Both the position numbers and the translations under genes were made by a program. A DNA stretch of 64,000 nucleotides from an uncultured Pantoea sp. (GTDB lineage: Bacteria; Pseudomonadota; Gammaproteobacteria; Enterobacterales; Enterobacteriaceae): NCBI GenBank assembly GCA_913775175.1, contig CAJYKU010000019.1, forward strand, positions 186,001 through 250,000, written 5' to 3'. Of the stretch, positions 36,471 to 46,006 are shown piece after piece. The notes below the pieces were generated by a model. That model had not been told where the DNA came from. It made no database searches and saw nothing but the letters and a program-made list of their open reading frames with translations. Position 1 is the first letter of the stretch. Each line of letters starts with the position of its first letter.

Positions 36471-36902
36471 ATGAGCGATCGTATTTTTGCCGCAGTCTGG
36501 CTGGCGCTCTGCATTGCCGGGCTGTTTATCGGCTGGCAGATCCAGAGCGAATATAGCTATGAACCGGTCGGGCCGCGCCCGTTCCCGCTGCTGCTGCTGG
36601 GACTGATGGCAATCTGTGCGGTGATGCTGCTGCTGCGCAAGCCTGATGCCATACAGTGGCCAGACATACAGACGTTGAAAAAACTGCTGGTGCTGTGCGT
36701 CATGCTGATGGCATATGGCTGGCAGTTTGAAAACATCGGCTTCCCGATCTGCACCACCCTGCTGACCTTTGGTATTGGTCTGCTGTTTGGCGCTCGCTGG
36801 TGGGCAGCAGCAATATCTGGCGTCATTATGGGCGTGGCACTGTTTTACGCTTTCGATCGGCTGCTTGATGTCACGCTGCCAGTGGGCAGCTGGTTTAGCT
36901 AA
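36471..36902 (+). CDS. tctB: Tricarboxylate transporter small membrane subunit TctB
   Basis: TctB is the small, poorly conserved four-helix membrane subunit of the TctABC transporter. The 143-residue product has four hydrophobic segments (near residues 5-22, 37-54, 66-90 and 103-130) and the conserved region YEPVGPRPFPLLLLGLMAIC. It is 11 bases after tctC and 12 bases before tctA, fitting a single operon. The identification depends partly on context because the family diverges fast. Confidence 0.9.
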   Translation: MSDRIFAAVWLALCIAGLFIGWQIQSEYSYEPVGPRPFPLLLLGLMAICAVMLLLRKPDAIQWPDIQTLKKLLVLCVMLMAYGWQFENIGFPICTTLLTFGIGLLFGARWWAAAISGVIMGVALFYAFDRLLDVTLPVGSWFS

Positions 36903-36914
36903 CAGGAGTCAACA

Positions 36915-38423
36915 ATGGATACCTGGTCTTTTCTGATGCAGGGATTCGCCGTCGCTATGACGCCGGAGAACCTGATGATTGCTCTGGTGGGCTGCTTTAT
37001 CGGCACCATCGTTGGCCTGCTGCCGGGGCTGGGGCCCATCAACGGCGTGGCGATCCTGATGCCGCTGGCCTTTGCGTTGCATCTGCCTGCGGAGTCTGCG
37101 CTGATCCTGCTGGCTACGGTCTATATTGGCTGTGAATATGGCGGACGCATCTCTTCAATTCTGCTGAATGTGCCGGGCGATGCCGGTGCGATTATGACAG
37201 CGCTGGATGGCTATCCGATGGCGCAGCAGGGTAAAGCAGGCGTGGCGCTCTCTATCTCTGCCGTGAGCTCATTTATCGGCTCAACTATCGCCATTCTCGG
37301 CATTATTCTGTTTGCGCCGATTCTGGCGAACTGGTCACTGGCGTTTGGTCCGGCAGAGTATTTTGCGCTGATGGTGTTTGCCATTGCCTGCCTGGGCAGC
37401 ATGATGAGTCAAAATCCGCTGAAATCATTTCTGGCGGCGCTGATTGGTCTGGGTATGGCTACAGTGGGTGTGGATGCCAACACCGGCGTCTACCGCTTTA
37501 CGTTTGACAGCATTCATCTCTCTGATGGCATTCAGTTTGTGGTCGTCGTGATTGGCCTGTTCTCGGTAAGCGAAATCCTGCTGATGCTGGAATCAACCAG
37601 TGGCGGTCAGAAAATGGTGCGTGCCAGCGGACGTATGCTGTTTAACATGAAAGAAGCAGCACAGGCCAGCGGTGCCACACTGCGCTCCTCATTGATTGGT
37701 TTCTTTGTTGGCGTACTGCCTGGCGCAGGTGCCACCATTGCCAGCGCCATCGCCTATATGAGTGAGAAGAAGATCAGTGGCAGCGATCAGTTTGGCAAAG
37801 GCGATATTCGTGGCGTTGCTGCGCCGGAAGCGGCCAACAACGCTTCAGCCTGCGGTTCATTTATTCCCATGCTGACGCTGGGCATTCCGGGTTCCGGTAC
37901 CACTGCGGTGATGGTAGGGGCGCTGACGCTTTACAATATTACGCCAGGTCCGGCGATGTTCACCGAGCAGCCCGATATCGTCTGGGGTCTGATTGCTGCC
38001 CTGCTGATCGGTAACGTGATGCTGCTGATCATGAATATTCCGATGATCAACATCTTTGCGCGTATGCTGACCATTCCGCTCTGGTTTCTGGTGCCAGCCA
38101 TCGCCGCTATCTCAGCCGTTGGCGTCTATGCCGTGCACAGCACCACGTTTGACCTGATGCTGATGGTTGGACTGGGTATATTTGGTTATATCCTGCGCAA
38201 AATGGATTTCCCGATGTCACCGCTTATCCTCGGCTTTGTACTGGGTGAAATGCTGGAGCAGAACCTGCGACGTGCCCTCTCAATCAGCAACGGCAGCCTG
38301 CCCATTCTGTGGGAGAGCCTGATCTGTAAAGTGCTGCTGGTTCTGGCTGTGGCTGTGCTGCTGATACCGCCCGTATGGAAACGCTGGCGTCGCAAACGCC
38401 TGCAGCTGGCACAGGCAAAATAA
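36915..38423 (+). CDS. tctA: Tricarboxylate transporter large membrane subunit TctA
   Basis: TctA is the main 11-12-helix permease of the TctABC tricarboxylate importer, driven by an ion gradient. The 502-residue product (Salmonella 504) shows the two inverted family repeats, with glycine/proline motifs [18 protein letters not shown] near residue 36 and [17 protein letters not shown] near 270. [20 protein letters not shown] and [19 protein letters not shown] form the conserved substrate-site region. A good terminator follows at 38452-38479. Confidence 0.95.
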   Translation: MDTWSFLMQGFAVAMTPENLMIALVGCFIGTIVGLLPGLGPINGVAILMPLAFALHLPAESALILLATVYIGCEYGGRISSILLNVPGDAGAIMTALDGYPMAQQGKAGVALSISAVSSFIGSTIAILGIILFAPILANWSLAFGPAEYFALMVFAIACLGSMMSQNPLKSFLAALIGLGMATVGVDANTGVYRFTFDSIHLSDGIQFVVVVIGLFSVSEILLMLESTSGGQKMVRASGRMLFNMKEAAQASGATLRSSLIGFFVGVLPGAGATIASAIAYMSEKKISGSDQFGKGDIRGVAAPEAANNASACGSFIPMLTLGIPGSGTTAVMVGALTLYNITPGPAMFTEQPDIVWGLIAALLIGNVMLLIMNIPMINIFARMLTIPLWFLVPAIAAISAVGVYAVHSTTFDLMLMVGLGIFGYILRKMDFPMSPLILGFVLGEMLEQNLRRALSISNGSLPILWESLICKVLLVLAVAVLLIPPVWKRWRRKRLQLAQAK

Positions 38424-38451
38424 ATCCTGCTGTAATTGCCTTTCTGACCTC

Positions 38452-38479
38452 AGCCCCCGTGGATTTCCCGGGGGCTTTT
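38452..38479 (+). terminator. Terminator of tctCBA
   Basis: AGCCCCCG and CGGGGGCT form an 8-bp GC-rich stem with a nine-base loop, followed by TTTT. It lies 29 bases after the tctA stop. Confidence 0.8.
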
Positions 38480-38542
38480 GCTATCATATGGCACTCTTTT
38501 TCCGGCGCACCCGGATCTGACTCGTTTTTCAAGGATTCCGCC

Positions 38543-39574
38543 ATGCAACCTCTCAGCGGTCCCGGTGTGCCCGCGGGCGATCGTACAGCGCTTACCGGTG
38601 CGGCCGGCCCGGAACGTCCCGGTGGCCCGGCCGGCGACCAGCCACTCTCGCCAGCGCAGCGCACCACGCTGGAACGACTTATTGTGCGTATCATGTCGCT
38701 CAGCACGCTTAAAGCGCCTGAGCTCTGGGCTGGTGTCCGTCATGAAGTGGGCATAAAAAGCGATGCCGGTTTTCAGTCGCGCCATTTTCCCGCTGCCGAA
38801 CAATATCTGAATCGTCGTCTGGCACAGGTACAGGATAGCCATGCCACGCGCCAGCTGCTGCAGCAGCTGCAGGATAAACTGCCGCAGGGCAACAACCGTC
38901 AGGCCGTCAGCGACTTTATTCGCCAGCAGTTTAACCAGACCGTGCTGAGTGCGCTGACCCGCGATCAGCTGCGTCAGGTGCTGACCATGCTGCAAACCGG
39001 CCAGATGGCGATCCCACAGCCGCAGCAGAACCGTGGCACCGATCGATCGCTGCTGCCGGCAGAGCAGCAGGCGCTGAATCAGCAGGTGACGCGTCTGGCA
39101 GCCACAACGGGCGAATCGCCGGTAAAACTGCTGACCGACGCGCTGAAACTGGTAAATCTGAAAAGCAGCGATCCGATACACTCGCGCCACTTCCCGCTGC
39201 TGACACAATATCTGCAGGTGCGTCAGGCACTCAGCCAGCACAGTGCGCCTACGCTGCAGCTGCTGGAGAGCTCATTAAAACAGCCTCCGAGTCAGGATGA
39301 GCAGCGCATGTTACTGGACTATAGCCAGCAGCGTTTTCAGGCCTCGCCGCAGAGTGTACTGACTGCAGCACAGTGTCAGGATCTGCTCAATCAGCTGTTC
39401 AGCCGCCGGGCAGAGCGCAGTGATGAGACGCCAGCAGCTGGCAGCGCCAGCCAGCCGCAGCCAATCTGGGTGCCTTTTGTCTCTGTTCTGCCGCGCCCGC
39501 TGGCGCAGCGCCCGGCGCTTACGCTGATAGCCGCTATCGCTGCCGCGCTGTTTATCCTCTGGCTGCTGATCTGA
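38543..39574 (+). CDS. flk: Flagellar biosynthesis regulator Flk
   Basis: Flk is a membrane-anchored checkpoint protein that prevents premature secretion of late flagellar substrates. The 343-residue product (E. coli 331) starts MQPLSGPGVPAGD and contains the family segments RTTLERLIVRIMSLSTLKAP, SRHFPAAEQYLNRRLAQVQ and MAIPQPQQNRGTDRSLLPAE. One hydrophobic helix at the extreme C-terminus (ALTLIAAIAAALFILWLLI) anchors it in the membrane. ATG 38543 has AAGGA upstream; the longer open frame from 38375 overlaps tctA and is not conserved. Confidence 0.92.
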   Translation: MQPLSGPGVPAGDRTALTGAAGPERPGGPAGDQPLSPAQRTTLERLIVRIMSLSTLKAPELWAGVRHEVGIKSDAGFQSRHFPAAEQYLNRRLAQVQDSHATRQLLQQLQDKLPQGNNRQAVSDFIRQQFNQTVLSALTRDQLRQVLTMLQTGQMAIPQPQQNRGTDRSLLPAEQQALNQQVTRLAATTGESPVKLLTDALKLVNLKSSDPIHSRHFPLLTQYLQVRQALSQHSAPTLQLLESSLKQPPSQDEQRMLLDYSQQRFQASPQSVLTAAQCQDLLNQLFSRRAERSDETPAAGSASQPQPIWVPFVSVLPRPLAQRPALTLIAAIAAALFILWLLI

Positions 39575-39575
39575 G

Positions 39576-40019
39576 TCAGCAGCCGCACCGGGCCGCACTT
39601 GTCTGCTGCGGCCACGCCCCTGCTGCTGTTCCCCACGCCATTGGATGACCATCCCGCTTCCAGAAATCGAGTCCCCCGATCAGCTCTTTCACCTGAAATC
39701 CCAGCTCTGCCAGTTTCAGCGCTGCTTTCGTTGAGCCGTTGCAGCCAATGCCGTCACAATAGGTGATATACACTTTCTGGCGATCAAGCCCGGCTGTGCT
39801 TTGCGCATTTATGCTGCGATGCGGGAAACTCTGTGCGCCACAGATATGTCCCGCAGCATAGGCTTCCGGGCTACGTGCATCAATCACTACAATCGCGCTT
39901 TCAGCCTGAGCCAAATCCTCAGCTAAGTCCCAGGCATCGGTATAGTAGCTTAGTTTCTGCTGCAGATAAGCACAGCTCTGTTCAGCACTGGCGGCGGGGT
40001 GACCTAATACAAATGACAT
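39576..40019 (-). CDS. Rhodanese-like domain protein
   Basis: A single-domain rhodanese homologue of 147 residues. The domain spans about residues 30-135, with IVVIDARSPEAYAAGHICGA as CH2A-type motif and the active loop YCDGIGCNGS, in which C88 is the expected persulfide-forming cysteine and C93 a second cysteine. The C-terminal motif GLDFWKRDGHPM is typical. It has no signal peptide, so it is cytoplasmic. It lies head-to-head with a MocR regulator 86 bases away, which probably controls it. Its sulfur acceptor is unknown. It ends one base from the flk stop. Confidence 0.85.
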   Translation of the reverse strand: MSFVLGHPAASAEQSCAYLQQKLSYYTDAWDLAEDLAQAESAIVVIDARSPEAYAAGHICGAQSFPHRSINAQSTAGLDRQKVYITYCDGIGCNGSTKAALKLAELGFQVKELIGGLDFWKRDGHPMAWGTAAGAWPQQTSAARCGC

Positions 40020-40060
40020 ACTTACCTCCGTTTGCGGTTTCGGGTTACTTTACGGCAAAG

Positions 40061-40080
40061 TGGTCTCTGGTATCAGACCA
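40061..40080. promoter_or_regulatory. Palindromic operator candidate between rhodanese and MocR genes
   Basis: TGGTCT and AGACCA are perfect inverted repeats around CTGGTATC; the unit also contains direct repeats TGGTC and TGGTA. It is 26 bases before the MocR-type gene and 42 bases before the rhodanese start. MocR-type regulators bind such TGGT-containing repeats in divergent promoters, so this is the best operator candidate. Confidence 0.5.
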
Positions 40081-40105
40081 TTTTTATCAGCAGGATAAGG
40101 CCATT

Positions 40106-41536
40106 ATGTACCAGACGCTTGCCACACTTTTTACTCAGCAGATAGCGGGCGGACGTCGTGAACGTCTGTGCCGGGCGCTGCGTCAGGCGATAACCAGCGG
40201 CCAGCTGCGTCACAGTGATAAACTGCCCTCAAGTCGCCAGCTGGCCGCAGAGCTCATGCTGTCGCGGGTAACGGTTGAAGCAGCCTATGCGCAGCTGGAA
40301 AGTGAAGGCTATTTGCAGCGATTTACCGGGCGCGGCACCTTTGTCGCAATCAGACTGATCCCCCAGCCAGCCGCAGCAACGACGCTGCATGTCCCCGCGT
40401 TCTCACGCCGTGGCCTGCAGGTGCTGGCGACCGGCGGCTGTCAGGATCCCCTTTTTCCCGCTGCATTTGCCGCCGGATCGCCCGAGCTACGGGCTTTTCC
40501 GCATGTTCAATGGCGACGTATCAGCCAGAGCGTACAGCGCAGGCTGGGTAGCCGACTGATGGGATATGGCGATCCGCTCGGCTATCAGCCGCTGCGCGAG
40601 GCGGTGGCGGACTATCTGGGGCTGGCACGTGGTGTGCACTGCCAGCCGGAACAGGTCATTATCCTGACCAGCTCGCAACAGGCTCTGCAGCTGCTGTCAC
40701 TGCTTCTGCTGGATCCGAAAGATGAGGTATGGCTGGAAGAGCCTGGCTATCCGGGCGCACGCAACGCTTTTCTTGCTGCTGGCGCAGATTGTCGGGCGAT
40801 GGCGCTGGATGCTGAGGGTGCCGTTCCCCCGGCTGGCGGCGCGAAACTGGTCTATCTGACGCCGGGACATCAGTACCCTACCGGCACAGCAATGAGCCTG
40901 ACAAGGCGACTGCAATGGCTGGCGTGGGCGCGGCAGCATGACAGCTGGCTGATAGAGGATGATTACGACAGCGAATTTTATTATGGCGATCGTCCCGTTC
41001 CGGCGCTTCAGGGACTGGAACAGGCGAGCCGGGTGATTTGTCTCGGCACCTTCTCAAAAAGTCTCTTCCCGTCATTACGCCTGGCATGGATGGTGGTTCC
41101 ACCGCAGATGGTTATGCCCCTGAGCCGCCTGCGGAGCGTGCTGGATGGTCACAGCGCCCTGCTGCCCCAGGCCATCACCGCTGAGTTTCTGCAACAGGGG
41201 CATTTCGCCAGCCATCTGCGCCTGATGCGCCAGCTCTATCAGCATCGGCGCGATCTATTACTGCAGCAGATCAACACCCGTATGTTGCCCTGGCTAAAGC
41301 CAATGCCCGCTGCGGGCGGCCTGCAACTTACAGTTTCACTGCTTCAGGGTGATGAGGCGGTGCTGACACAGCAGGCTGCAGCCCTGGGGTTACTGTTACC
41401 GCGCCTTTCGCCGCTTTACCGCGAACATTCGCCCCGCCCTGGCTGGCTGCTGGGCTTTGCCGCACTCGCGCCAGCGGAGATCGCGAGCGCCTGCGATAAA
41501 CTGGTTAACCTGCTGGCACAGCAAGCTTCCGGTTAA
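40106..41536 (+). CDS. MocR/PdxR-type GntR-aminotransferase regulator
   Basis: A fusion regulator: N-terminal GntR winged helix (about residues 20-80: QAITSGQLRHSDKLPSSRQL; VTVEAAYAQLESEGYLQRFT) linked to a fold-type I aminotransferase domain that binds PLP but is usually not catalytic. The PLP lysine is K318 in GTFSKSLFPSLRLAWM, and LIEDDYDSEFYYGDRP carries the cofactor-contacting aspartate. Length 476. Homology begins at MYQTLATLFTQQ (40106) with AAGG before it; the longer open frame overlaps the divergent rhodanese. Members regulate PLP synthesis, GABA use or transporters; here the neighbour suggests sulfur or amino acid metabolism. Confidence 0.88.
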   Translation: MYQTLATLFTQQIAGGRRERLCRALRQAITSGQLRHSDKLPSSRQLAAELMLSRVTVEAAYAQLESEGYLQRFTGRGTFVAIRLIPQPAAATTLHVPAFSRRGLQVLATGGCQDPLFPAAFAAGSPELRAFPHVQWRRISQSVQRRLGSRLMGYGDPLGYQPLREAVADYLGLARGVHCQPEQVIILTSSQQALQLLSLLLLDPKDEVWLEEPGYPGARNAFLAAGADCRAMALDAEGAVPPAGGAKLVYLTPGHQYPTGTAMSLTRRLQWLAWARQHDSWLIEDDYDSEFYYGDRPVPALQGLEQASRVICLGTFSKSLFPSLRLAWMVVPPQMVMPLSRLRSVLDGHSALLPQAITAEFLQQGHFASHLRLMRQLYQHRRDLLLQQINTRMLPWLKPMPAAGGLQLTVSLLQGDEAVLTQQAAALGLLLPRLSPLYREHSPRPGWLLGFAALAPAEIASACDKLVNLLAQQASG

Positions 41537-41638
41537 ACAGCATTTAACATGAGGGAGAAATTTACCGGAGAGGTTTTTTGCTCCGCGTGCGCAGAGAGAC
41601 AGGCAGGCTGCCAGAGCAAATCCCTGACAGCCTGACAG

Positions 41639-41660
41639 GTTCCGCCAGAAAGCGGAACCC
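41639..41660 (-). repeat. Hairpin after fabB
   Basis: GGTTCCGC and GCGGAACC form a perfect 8-bp stem around CAGAAA, ten bases after the fabB stop. No T run follows on the minus strand, so it is more likely a 3'-end stabiliser or a Rho-dependent end than an intrinsic terminator. The 133-base gap to the convergent MocR gene holds nothing else notable. Confidence 0.5.
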
Positions 41661-41669
41661 GGAGAGGGA

Positions 41670-42890
41670 TTAACCCTGATATTTACGCATGGTCAGCGTG
41701 GCATTAGTGCCGCCAAAACCAAAGCTGTTGGACATCACTGTGGTCAGCGCTTTTTCAGTTGGTTTGGTCACAATGTTCATGCCCTTCGCCGCTTCATCCA
41801 GCTCATCAATGTTGATGCTTGGTGCGATAAAGCTATGTTCCAGCATTAGCAGCGTGTAGATAGCTTCCTGCACGCCAGCTGCACCCAGTGAGTGGCCGGT
41901 CATGGCTTTGGTTGCGGAGATATATGGCGTGTTATCGCCAAATACTTCGCGAATAGCACCCAGCTCTTTGACGTCACCTACAGGGGTGGAGGTGCCGTGC
42001 GTGTTAAGATAGTCAATCGGTGCGTCCAGACCCTGCATTGCCATCTTCATGCAGCGTACTGCACCTTCGCCAGAGGGCGCTACCATATCCGCACCATCAG
42101 AGGTTGCGCCGTAGCCAACAATCTCTGCATAGATGTGCGCACCACGCGCCAGCGCATGCTCCAGCTCTTCAACCACAACCATACCGCCACCGCCAGCAAT
42201 AACAAAGCCATCGCGATTGGCATCATAGGTGCGGGACGCTTTCGCAGGCTCATCGTTATATTTGGTGGAGAGTGCGCCCATGGCATCAAACTCGCAGGAC
42301 ATCTCCCAGGTCAGCTCTTCGCCGCCGCCAGCAAATACCACATCCTGCTTGCCGAGCTGGATCTGCTCAACCGCGTTACCGATGCAGTGAGCGGACGTGG
42401 CGCAGGCAGAGCTGATGGAGTAGTTCACGCCGTGAATTTTAAACGGGGTGGCAAGGCAGGCAGAAACACCGGATGCCATTGCTTTGGTCACCACATACGG
42501 GCCTACACCCTTCAGACCACGCGGGCCGCGCATAGCGTCAGCACCAAATACCTGGAAGCGTGGAGAACCGCCACCGGAACCCGCAATCAGGCCAACACGC
42601 GGGTTGTTCTGATACTGTTCGTCGCTCAGGCCGGAATCTTTAACCGCTTCCGCCATGGAGAGATAAGCGTAAATCGAGGCGTCACTCATAAAACGCACAA
42701 TTTTGCGATCGATGAGCCCGTTGGTATCCAGTTTGACGTTGCCCCATACATGGCTGCGCATTCCGGCTTCTTTCATCTCTTCAGAGAAAGTGATACCGGA
42801 ACGGCCTTCACGCAGAGAAGCCAGCACTTCCTGCTGGTTATTACCAATGCTGGAAACGATACCCAGGCCAGTAATCACTGCACGTTTCAT
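41670..42890 (-). CDS. fabB: Beta-ketoacyl-ACP synthase I
   Basis: FabB condenses malonyl-ACP with acyl-ACP and is required for unsaturated fatty acid synthesis. The 406-residue product equals E. coli FabB. The nucleophile is C163 in [20 protein letters not shown]; the two histidines of the Cys-His-His triad are in [12 protein letters not shown] and [12 protein letters not shown]. Its promoter region carries a FabR-like palindrome and a FadR-like site, consistent with the E. coli regulation of fabB. It is divergent from mnmC. Confidence 0.98.
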   Translation of the reverse strand: MKRAVITGLGIVSSIGNNQQEVLASLREGRSGITFSEEMKEAGMRSHVWGNVKLDTNGLIDRKIVRFMSDASIYAYLSMAEAVKDSGLSDEQYQNNPRVGLIAGSGGGSPRFQVFGADAMRGPRGLKGVGPYVVTKAMASGVSACLATPFKIHGVNYSISSACATSAHCIGNAVEQIQLGKQDVVFAGGGEELTWEMSCEFDAMGALSTKYNDEPAKASRTYDANRDGFVIAGGGGMVVVEELEHALARGAHIYAEIVGYGATSDGADMVAPSGEGAVRCMKMAMQGLDAPIDYLNTHGTSTPVGDVKELGAIREVFGDNTPYISATKAMTGHSLGAAGVQEAIYTLLMLEHSFIAPSINIDELDEAAKGMNIVTKPTEKALTTVMSNSFGFGGTNATLTMRKYQG

Positions 42891-42933
42891 TCAATAATCC
42901 TCATTCTACTTCTTTTGAATTGATGTGCACTCT

Positions 42934-42951
42934 AGCGTACAGTTGTACGCC
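42934..42951. promoter_or_regulatory. FabR-like operator of fabB
   Basis: AGCGTACAGTTGTACGCC contains the perfect inverted repeat GCGTACA/TGTACGC with a two-base centre, matching the FabR operators of fabA and fabB. It lies about 45 bases before the fabB start. FabR represses fabB in response to unsaturated acyl thioesters. Confidence 0.75.
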
Positions 42952-42952
42952 G

Positions 42953-42969
42953 AACAAGTCCGATCAGCC
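42953..42969. promoter_or_regulatory. FadR-like site of fabB
   Basis: AACAAGTCCGATCAGCC matches the FadR consensus AACTGGTCNGACCAGTT at most core positions. It lies directly upstream of the FabR-like site relative to fabB, the arrangement in which FadR activates fabB. Confidence 0.55.
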
Positions 42970-43045
42970 ATTTCCTTTTGTAAATTTGCGTCATGTGACG
43001 CCACTCGCTAAAATCTCGCCACTGCCTGAAAAACGAGCCTTTCCC

Positions 43046-45058
43046 GTGAAGTTATCTCCGGTTGAACATGCACAATTAAACTGGAACGATCAGGGTACAC
43101 CTGTTTCCCGAGCGTTCGATGACGTTTACTTCTCCAATGACAATGGTCTGGAGGAAACCCGCTATGTGTTTCTGGGCGGCAACGCGCTACCGCAGCGTTT
43201 CAGCACCCATGCACGTGATCTGTTTATTGTGGCGGAGAGCGGCTTTGGCACTGGCCTGAACTTTCTGACCCTGTGGCAGGCCTTTGACCACTATCGTGCG
43301 CAACATCCCACTGCCACGCTGCAGCGGCTGCACTTTATCAGCTGCGAAAAATATCCCCTGACTCAGGCCGATCTCACTGCCGCACATGCACGCTGGCCCG
43401 AGCTGGCTCCCTGGGCCACTGCGCTCCAGCAGCAGTGGCCTGCTGCCCTGCCAGGCTGTCAGCGACTCCTGTTTGATGGCGGCCGGGTCACGCTGGATCT
43501 CTGGCTGGGCGATATCAACACCCTGATAGCGGAGTTTGATGAGAGTCTGTACGGTCAGGTAGATGCCTGGTTTCTTGATGGTTTTGCGCCAGCTAAAAAC
43601 CCCGATATGTGGACGCCAGCGCTGTTTAACGCCATGGCAACGCTGGCGCGGCCTGGCGGAACGCTGGCCACCTTTACTGCTGCTGGTTTTGTGCGGCGCG
43701 GCCTGCAGGCGGCAGGTTTTGCCGTCAGCAAGCGCAAAGGCTTTGCCCATAAACGCGAAATGCTTACCGGTACACTACCAGAGGCGGTTGTGTGCCCTGC
43801 GGCACGCCCCTGGTATGCACGCCCTGCGGCGCAGGGGCATGAGGTTGCGATTATCGGCGGCGGTGTAGCCAGTGCCCTGCTGGCGCTGGCGCTGCTGCGT
43901 CGTGGCTGGCGGGTAACGCTCTACTGCGCTGATGCAGCACCCGCCCTGGGCGCATCCGGCAACCGCCAGGGAGCGCTCTATCCCCTGCTGAACCAGCACG
44001 ATCCGGCACTGGCACGCTTTTTCCCCTCTGCATTCAGCTTTGCCCGGCGTCTCTACGATCGCCTGGCAGTCAATGCAGAACACCGCTGGTGCGGCGTATT
44101 ACAGCTGGCGTGGGACAGTAAAAGTGCAGATAAGATTGCCCGGATGCTGACGATGCCACTGCCCTCTGATATCGCCTGTGGGGTTTCACCGGCAGAAGCG
44201 GAGCAGCTGGCTGGCGTGCCGCTGGGCGTGGGTGGCATTTTCTATCCGCTCGGCGGCTGGCTCTCGCCGGCCCAGCTAACCAGTGAGCTGCTGGAACAGG
44301 CGCAGACGCAGGGATTACGCGTACACTGGCTACATCGGTTGACAGAGCTGGAGCAGCAGCAGGATGGCTGGCAGCTACATTTTAGCGATCAGCCTCTGGT
44401 GCAGCATCAGAATGTGGTGCTGGCCAGTGGTCACGCGCTGTGCGATCTGGAACAGAGCAAAGCGTTGCCGGTCTATCCGGTTGCGGGTCAGGTAAGCCAT
44501 GTTCCCACCACCCCACAACTGGCAAAGCTGAATACGGTGCTCTGTTATGATGGCTACCTTACCCCGGTCAGTCCGGCATTTGGTACACACTGTGTTGGTG
44601 CCAGCTATCATCGTGGTGAAACCGCTACCGCTTTTCGCGCCGACGATCAGCAGAGCAATCGCCAGCGTTTGATCAACTGCCTGCCGCAGGCAGAGTGGCC
44701 ACAGCAGATCGATATCAGTGACGATCAGGCGCGCACAGGTGTACGTTGTGCCTCGCGTGACCACCTGCCGATGAGTGGCAGTCTGCCTGACTATGCAGCG
44801 ACCCTGACGCAATATGCTGATTTGCCGGAGCAGTGCAGCAGCAACGCGGTGATTGCTGATGCGCCGGTTTATCCGGGACTGTTTGTGCTGGGCGCGCTGG
44901 GATCGCGCGGGCTCTGCAGCGCCCCGCTGGCGGCCGAAGTGCTGGCGGCACAGCTATGCGCTGAGCCGCAGCCGCTGGACAGCACGACGCTGGCCGCACT
45001 GAATCCAAATCGCTACTGGATACGTAAACTTCTGAAGGGCAAAAAAGCGGCACGCTGA
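43046..45058 (+). CDS. mnmC: Bifunctional tRNA mnm5s2U biosynthesis protein MnmC
   Basis: MnmC completes the mnm5 side chain on the wobble uridine of several tRNAs. The 670-residue product (E. coli 668) has an N-terminal methyltransferase domain, MnmC2 ([54 protein letters not shown]), and a C-terminal FAD oxidase domain, MnmC1 ([47 protein letters not shown]). The start is taken as GTG 43046, giving [13 protein letters not shown] like the E. coli N-terminus; the upstream open frame from 42920 is not conserved and would cross the FabR and FadR sites. Confidence 0.93.
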   Translation: MKLSPVEHAQLNWNDQGTPVSRAFDDVYFSNDNGLEETRYVFLGGNALPQRFSTHARDLFIVAESGFGTGLNFLTLWQAFDHYRAQHPTATLQRLHFISCEKYPLTQADLTAAHARWPELAPWATALQQQWPAALPGCQRLLFDGGRVTLDLWLGDINTLIAEFDESLYGQVDAWFLDGFAPAKNPDMWTPALFNAMATLARPGGTLATFTAAGFVRRGLQAAGFAVSKRKGFAHKREMLTGTLPEAVVCPAARPWYARPAAQGHEVAIIGGGVASALLALALLRRGWRVTLYCADAAPALGASGNRQGALYPLLNQHDPALARFFPSAFSFARRLYDRLAVNAEHRWCGVLQLAWDSKSADKIARMLTMPLPSDIACGVSPAEAEQLAGVPLGVGGIFYPLGGWLSPAQLTSELLEQAQTQGLRVHWLHRLTELEQQQDGWQLHFSDQPLVQHQNVVLASGHALCDLEQSKALPVYPVAGQVSHVPTTPQLAKLNTVLCYDGYLTPVSPAFGTHCVGASYHRGETATAFRADDQQSNRQRLINCLPQAEWPQQIDISDDQARTGVRCASRDHLPMSGSLPDYAATLTQYADLPEQCSSNAVIADAPVYPGLFVLGALGSRGLCSAPLAAEVLAAQLCAEPQPLDSTTLAALNPNRYWIRKLLKGKKAAR

Positions 45059-45062
45059 CAAC

Positions 45063-45080
45063 GGGGCGAGCACTCGCCCC
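45063..45080. terminator. Hairpin between mnmC and yfcL
   Basis: GGGGCGA and TCGCCCC pair around GCAC in the 27-base gap between the convergent stops of mnmC and yfcL. There is no T run; it probably marks both 3' ends. Confidence 0.5.
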
Positions 45081-45085
45081 ATTGC

Positions 45086-45367
45086 TCAGGCTGTCTGAAG
45101 CGCCTGATTAAACAGGTTATCCCACATGCCGATGACCAGCGCCTGATCGCGTGGCGAAAGCTCACCTGCGGCAATCGCATTCTGCAGGCTGTTGGAAACC
45201 ACAATTTTCAGCGCCTCTGGCGTATGCTCCCCGCTCTGCTCAATCTCTGCAACCGCCAGCGTCAGATGGCCACGCAGATAACCGCTGGCAAACAGCTCAT
45301 CGTCACTGGCGTGCTCGACCATATTGTCAATCAGCGCCAGGATGCGGGACTCAAATTCTACGATCAT
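45086..45367 (-). CDS. yfcL: Conserved protein YfcL
   Basis: YfcL is a small conserved enterobacterial protein of unknown function. The 93-residue product (E. coli 92) begins [20 protein letters not shown] and contains [20 protein letters not shown] and [16 protein letters not shown], all nearly identical to the E. coli protein. It is predicted to be helical and cytoplasmic. It follows epmC by 29 bases in the same direction, so the two are probably co-transcribed, as in E. coli. Confidence 0.93.
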   Translation of the reverse strand: MIVEFESRILALIDNMVEHASDDELFASGYLRGHLTLAVAEIEQSGEHTPEALKIVVSNSLQNAIAAGELSPRDQALVIGMWDNLFNQALQTA

Positions 45368-45396
45368 CTCTTATTCCTTTATTATAAGCAGGCGAA

Positions 45397-45942
45397 CTAT
45401 AGCGCTTCCGGCCACGGAAACTGTGCTGCACTGAGCGCTGGCGTACCGTAGTAGCGATTCAGCGCCGCGATAAACTGTGCCGGACGAGCCGGGATCCCCT
45501 GCTGCAGATAGTGCATGACCTGGGCATGGACCTGACGCTGAAACGCAATGCGATCTGGCTCACAGTCGCCTTCGAGATTGTCACAACTCACGTTAAAGGG
45601 GAAGTCTGCCGCCACACAGAATAGCCATTCCAGCGCCTGCGGTTTGATCTCAACCGCTTCAAACTGGCTCTGCGTTTGCGCGTCGCGTCCGTCAGGGCAG
45701 TACCAGTAACCAAAATCAACCTGCAGGCGGCGCGCCTCGCCGGCAATACACCAGTGGGAGATCTCATGCAGTGCGCTGGCATAAAACCCATGCGCAAATA
45801 TAATACGATGCCACGGCGCGTCCGCATCGGCTGGCAGGTAGATCGGTTCGTCATCGCCTTTTATCAGACGCGTGTTAAAACTCTCTGCAAAGCAGCCGTC
45901 GAAAATATCAATCAGCTGCTGATAGTGGTGTTCTGTTGGCAT
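45397..45942 (-). CDS. epmC: Elongation factor P hydroxylase EpmC
   Basis: EpmC (YfcM) hydroxylates the lysyl-lysine modification of elongation factor P, the last step after EpmA and EpmB. The 181-residue product (E. coli 182) has the metal-binding segment ASALHEISHWCIAGE near residue 56, the conserved DFGYWYCPDGRDAQTQSQFE near 75, and SCDNLEGDCEPDRIAFQRQV. The partner genes epmA, epmB and efp are not in this window. It lies upstream of yfcL in one transcript. Confidence 0.95.
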   Translation of the reverse strand: MPTEHHYQQLIDIFDGCFAESFNTRLIKGDDEPIYLPADADAPWHRIIFAHGFYASALHEISHWCIAGEARRLQVDFGYWYCPDGRDAQTQSQFEAVEIKPQALEWLFCVAADFPFNVSCDNLEGDCEPDRIAFQRQVHAQVMHYLQQGIPARPAQFIAALNRYYGTPALSAAQFPWPEAL

Positions 45943-46006
45943 AAGTTCTGTCTGTTAAAAATCCACGGCTATTGTCGCACCGGCAATCCGGTTTGACGAG
46001 TCCGGC

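Noticed and set aside
39833-40105. N-terminal extension of the MocR regulator by 91 codons
   Set aside because: Overlaps the divergent rhodanese gene and the operator palindrome; homology begins at 40106.
41892-42923. 343-codon open frame on the + strand opposite fabB
   Set aside because: Antisense to fabB, no family motif, and it would run across the fabB promoter and FabR site.
43187-43750. 187-codon open frame on the - strand inside mnmC
   Set aside because: Fully antisense to the methyltransferase domain of mnmC with no similarity to known proteins.
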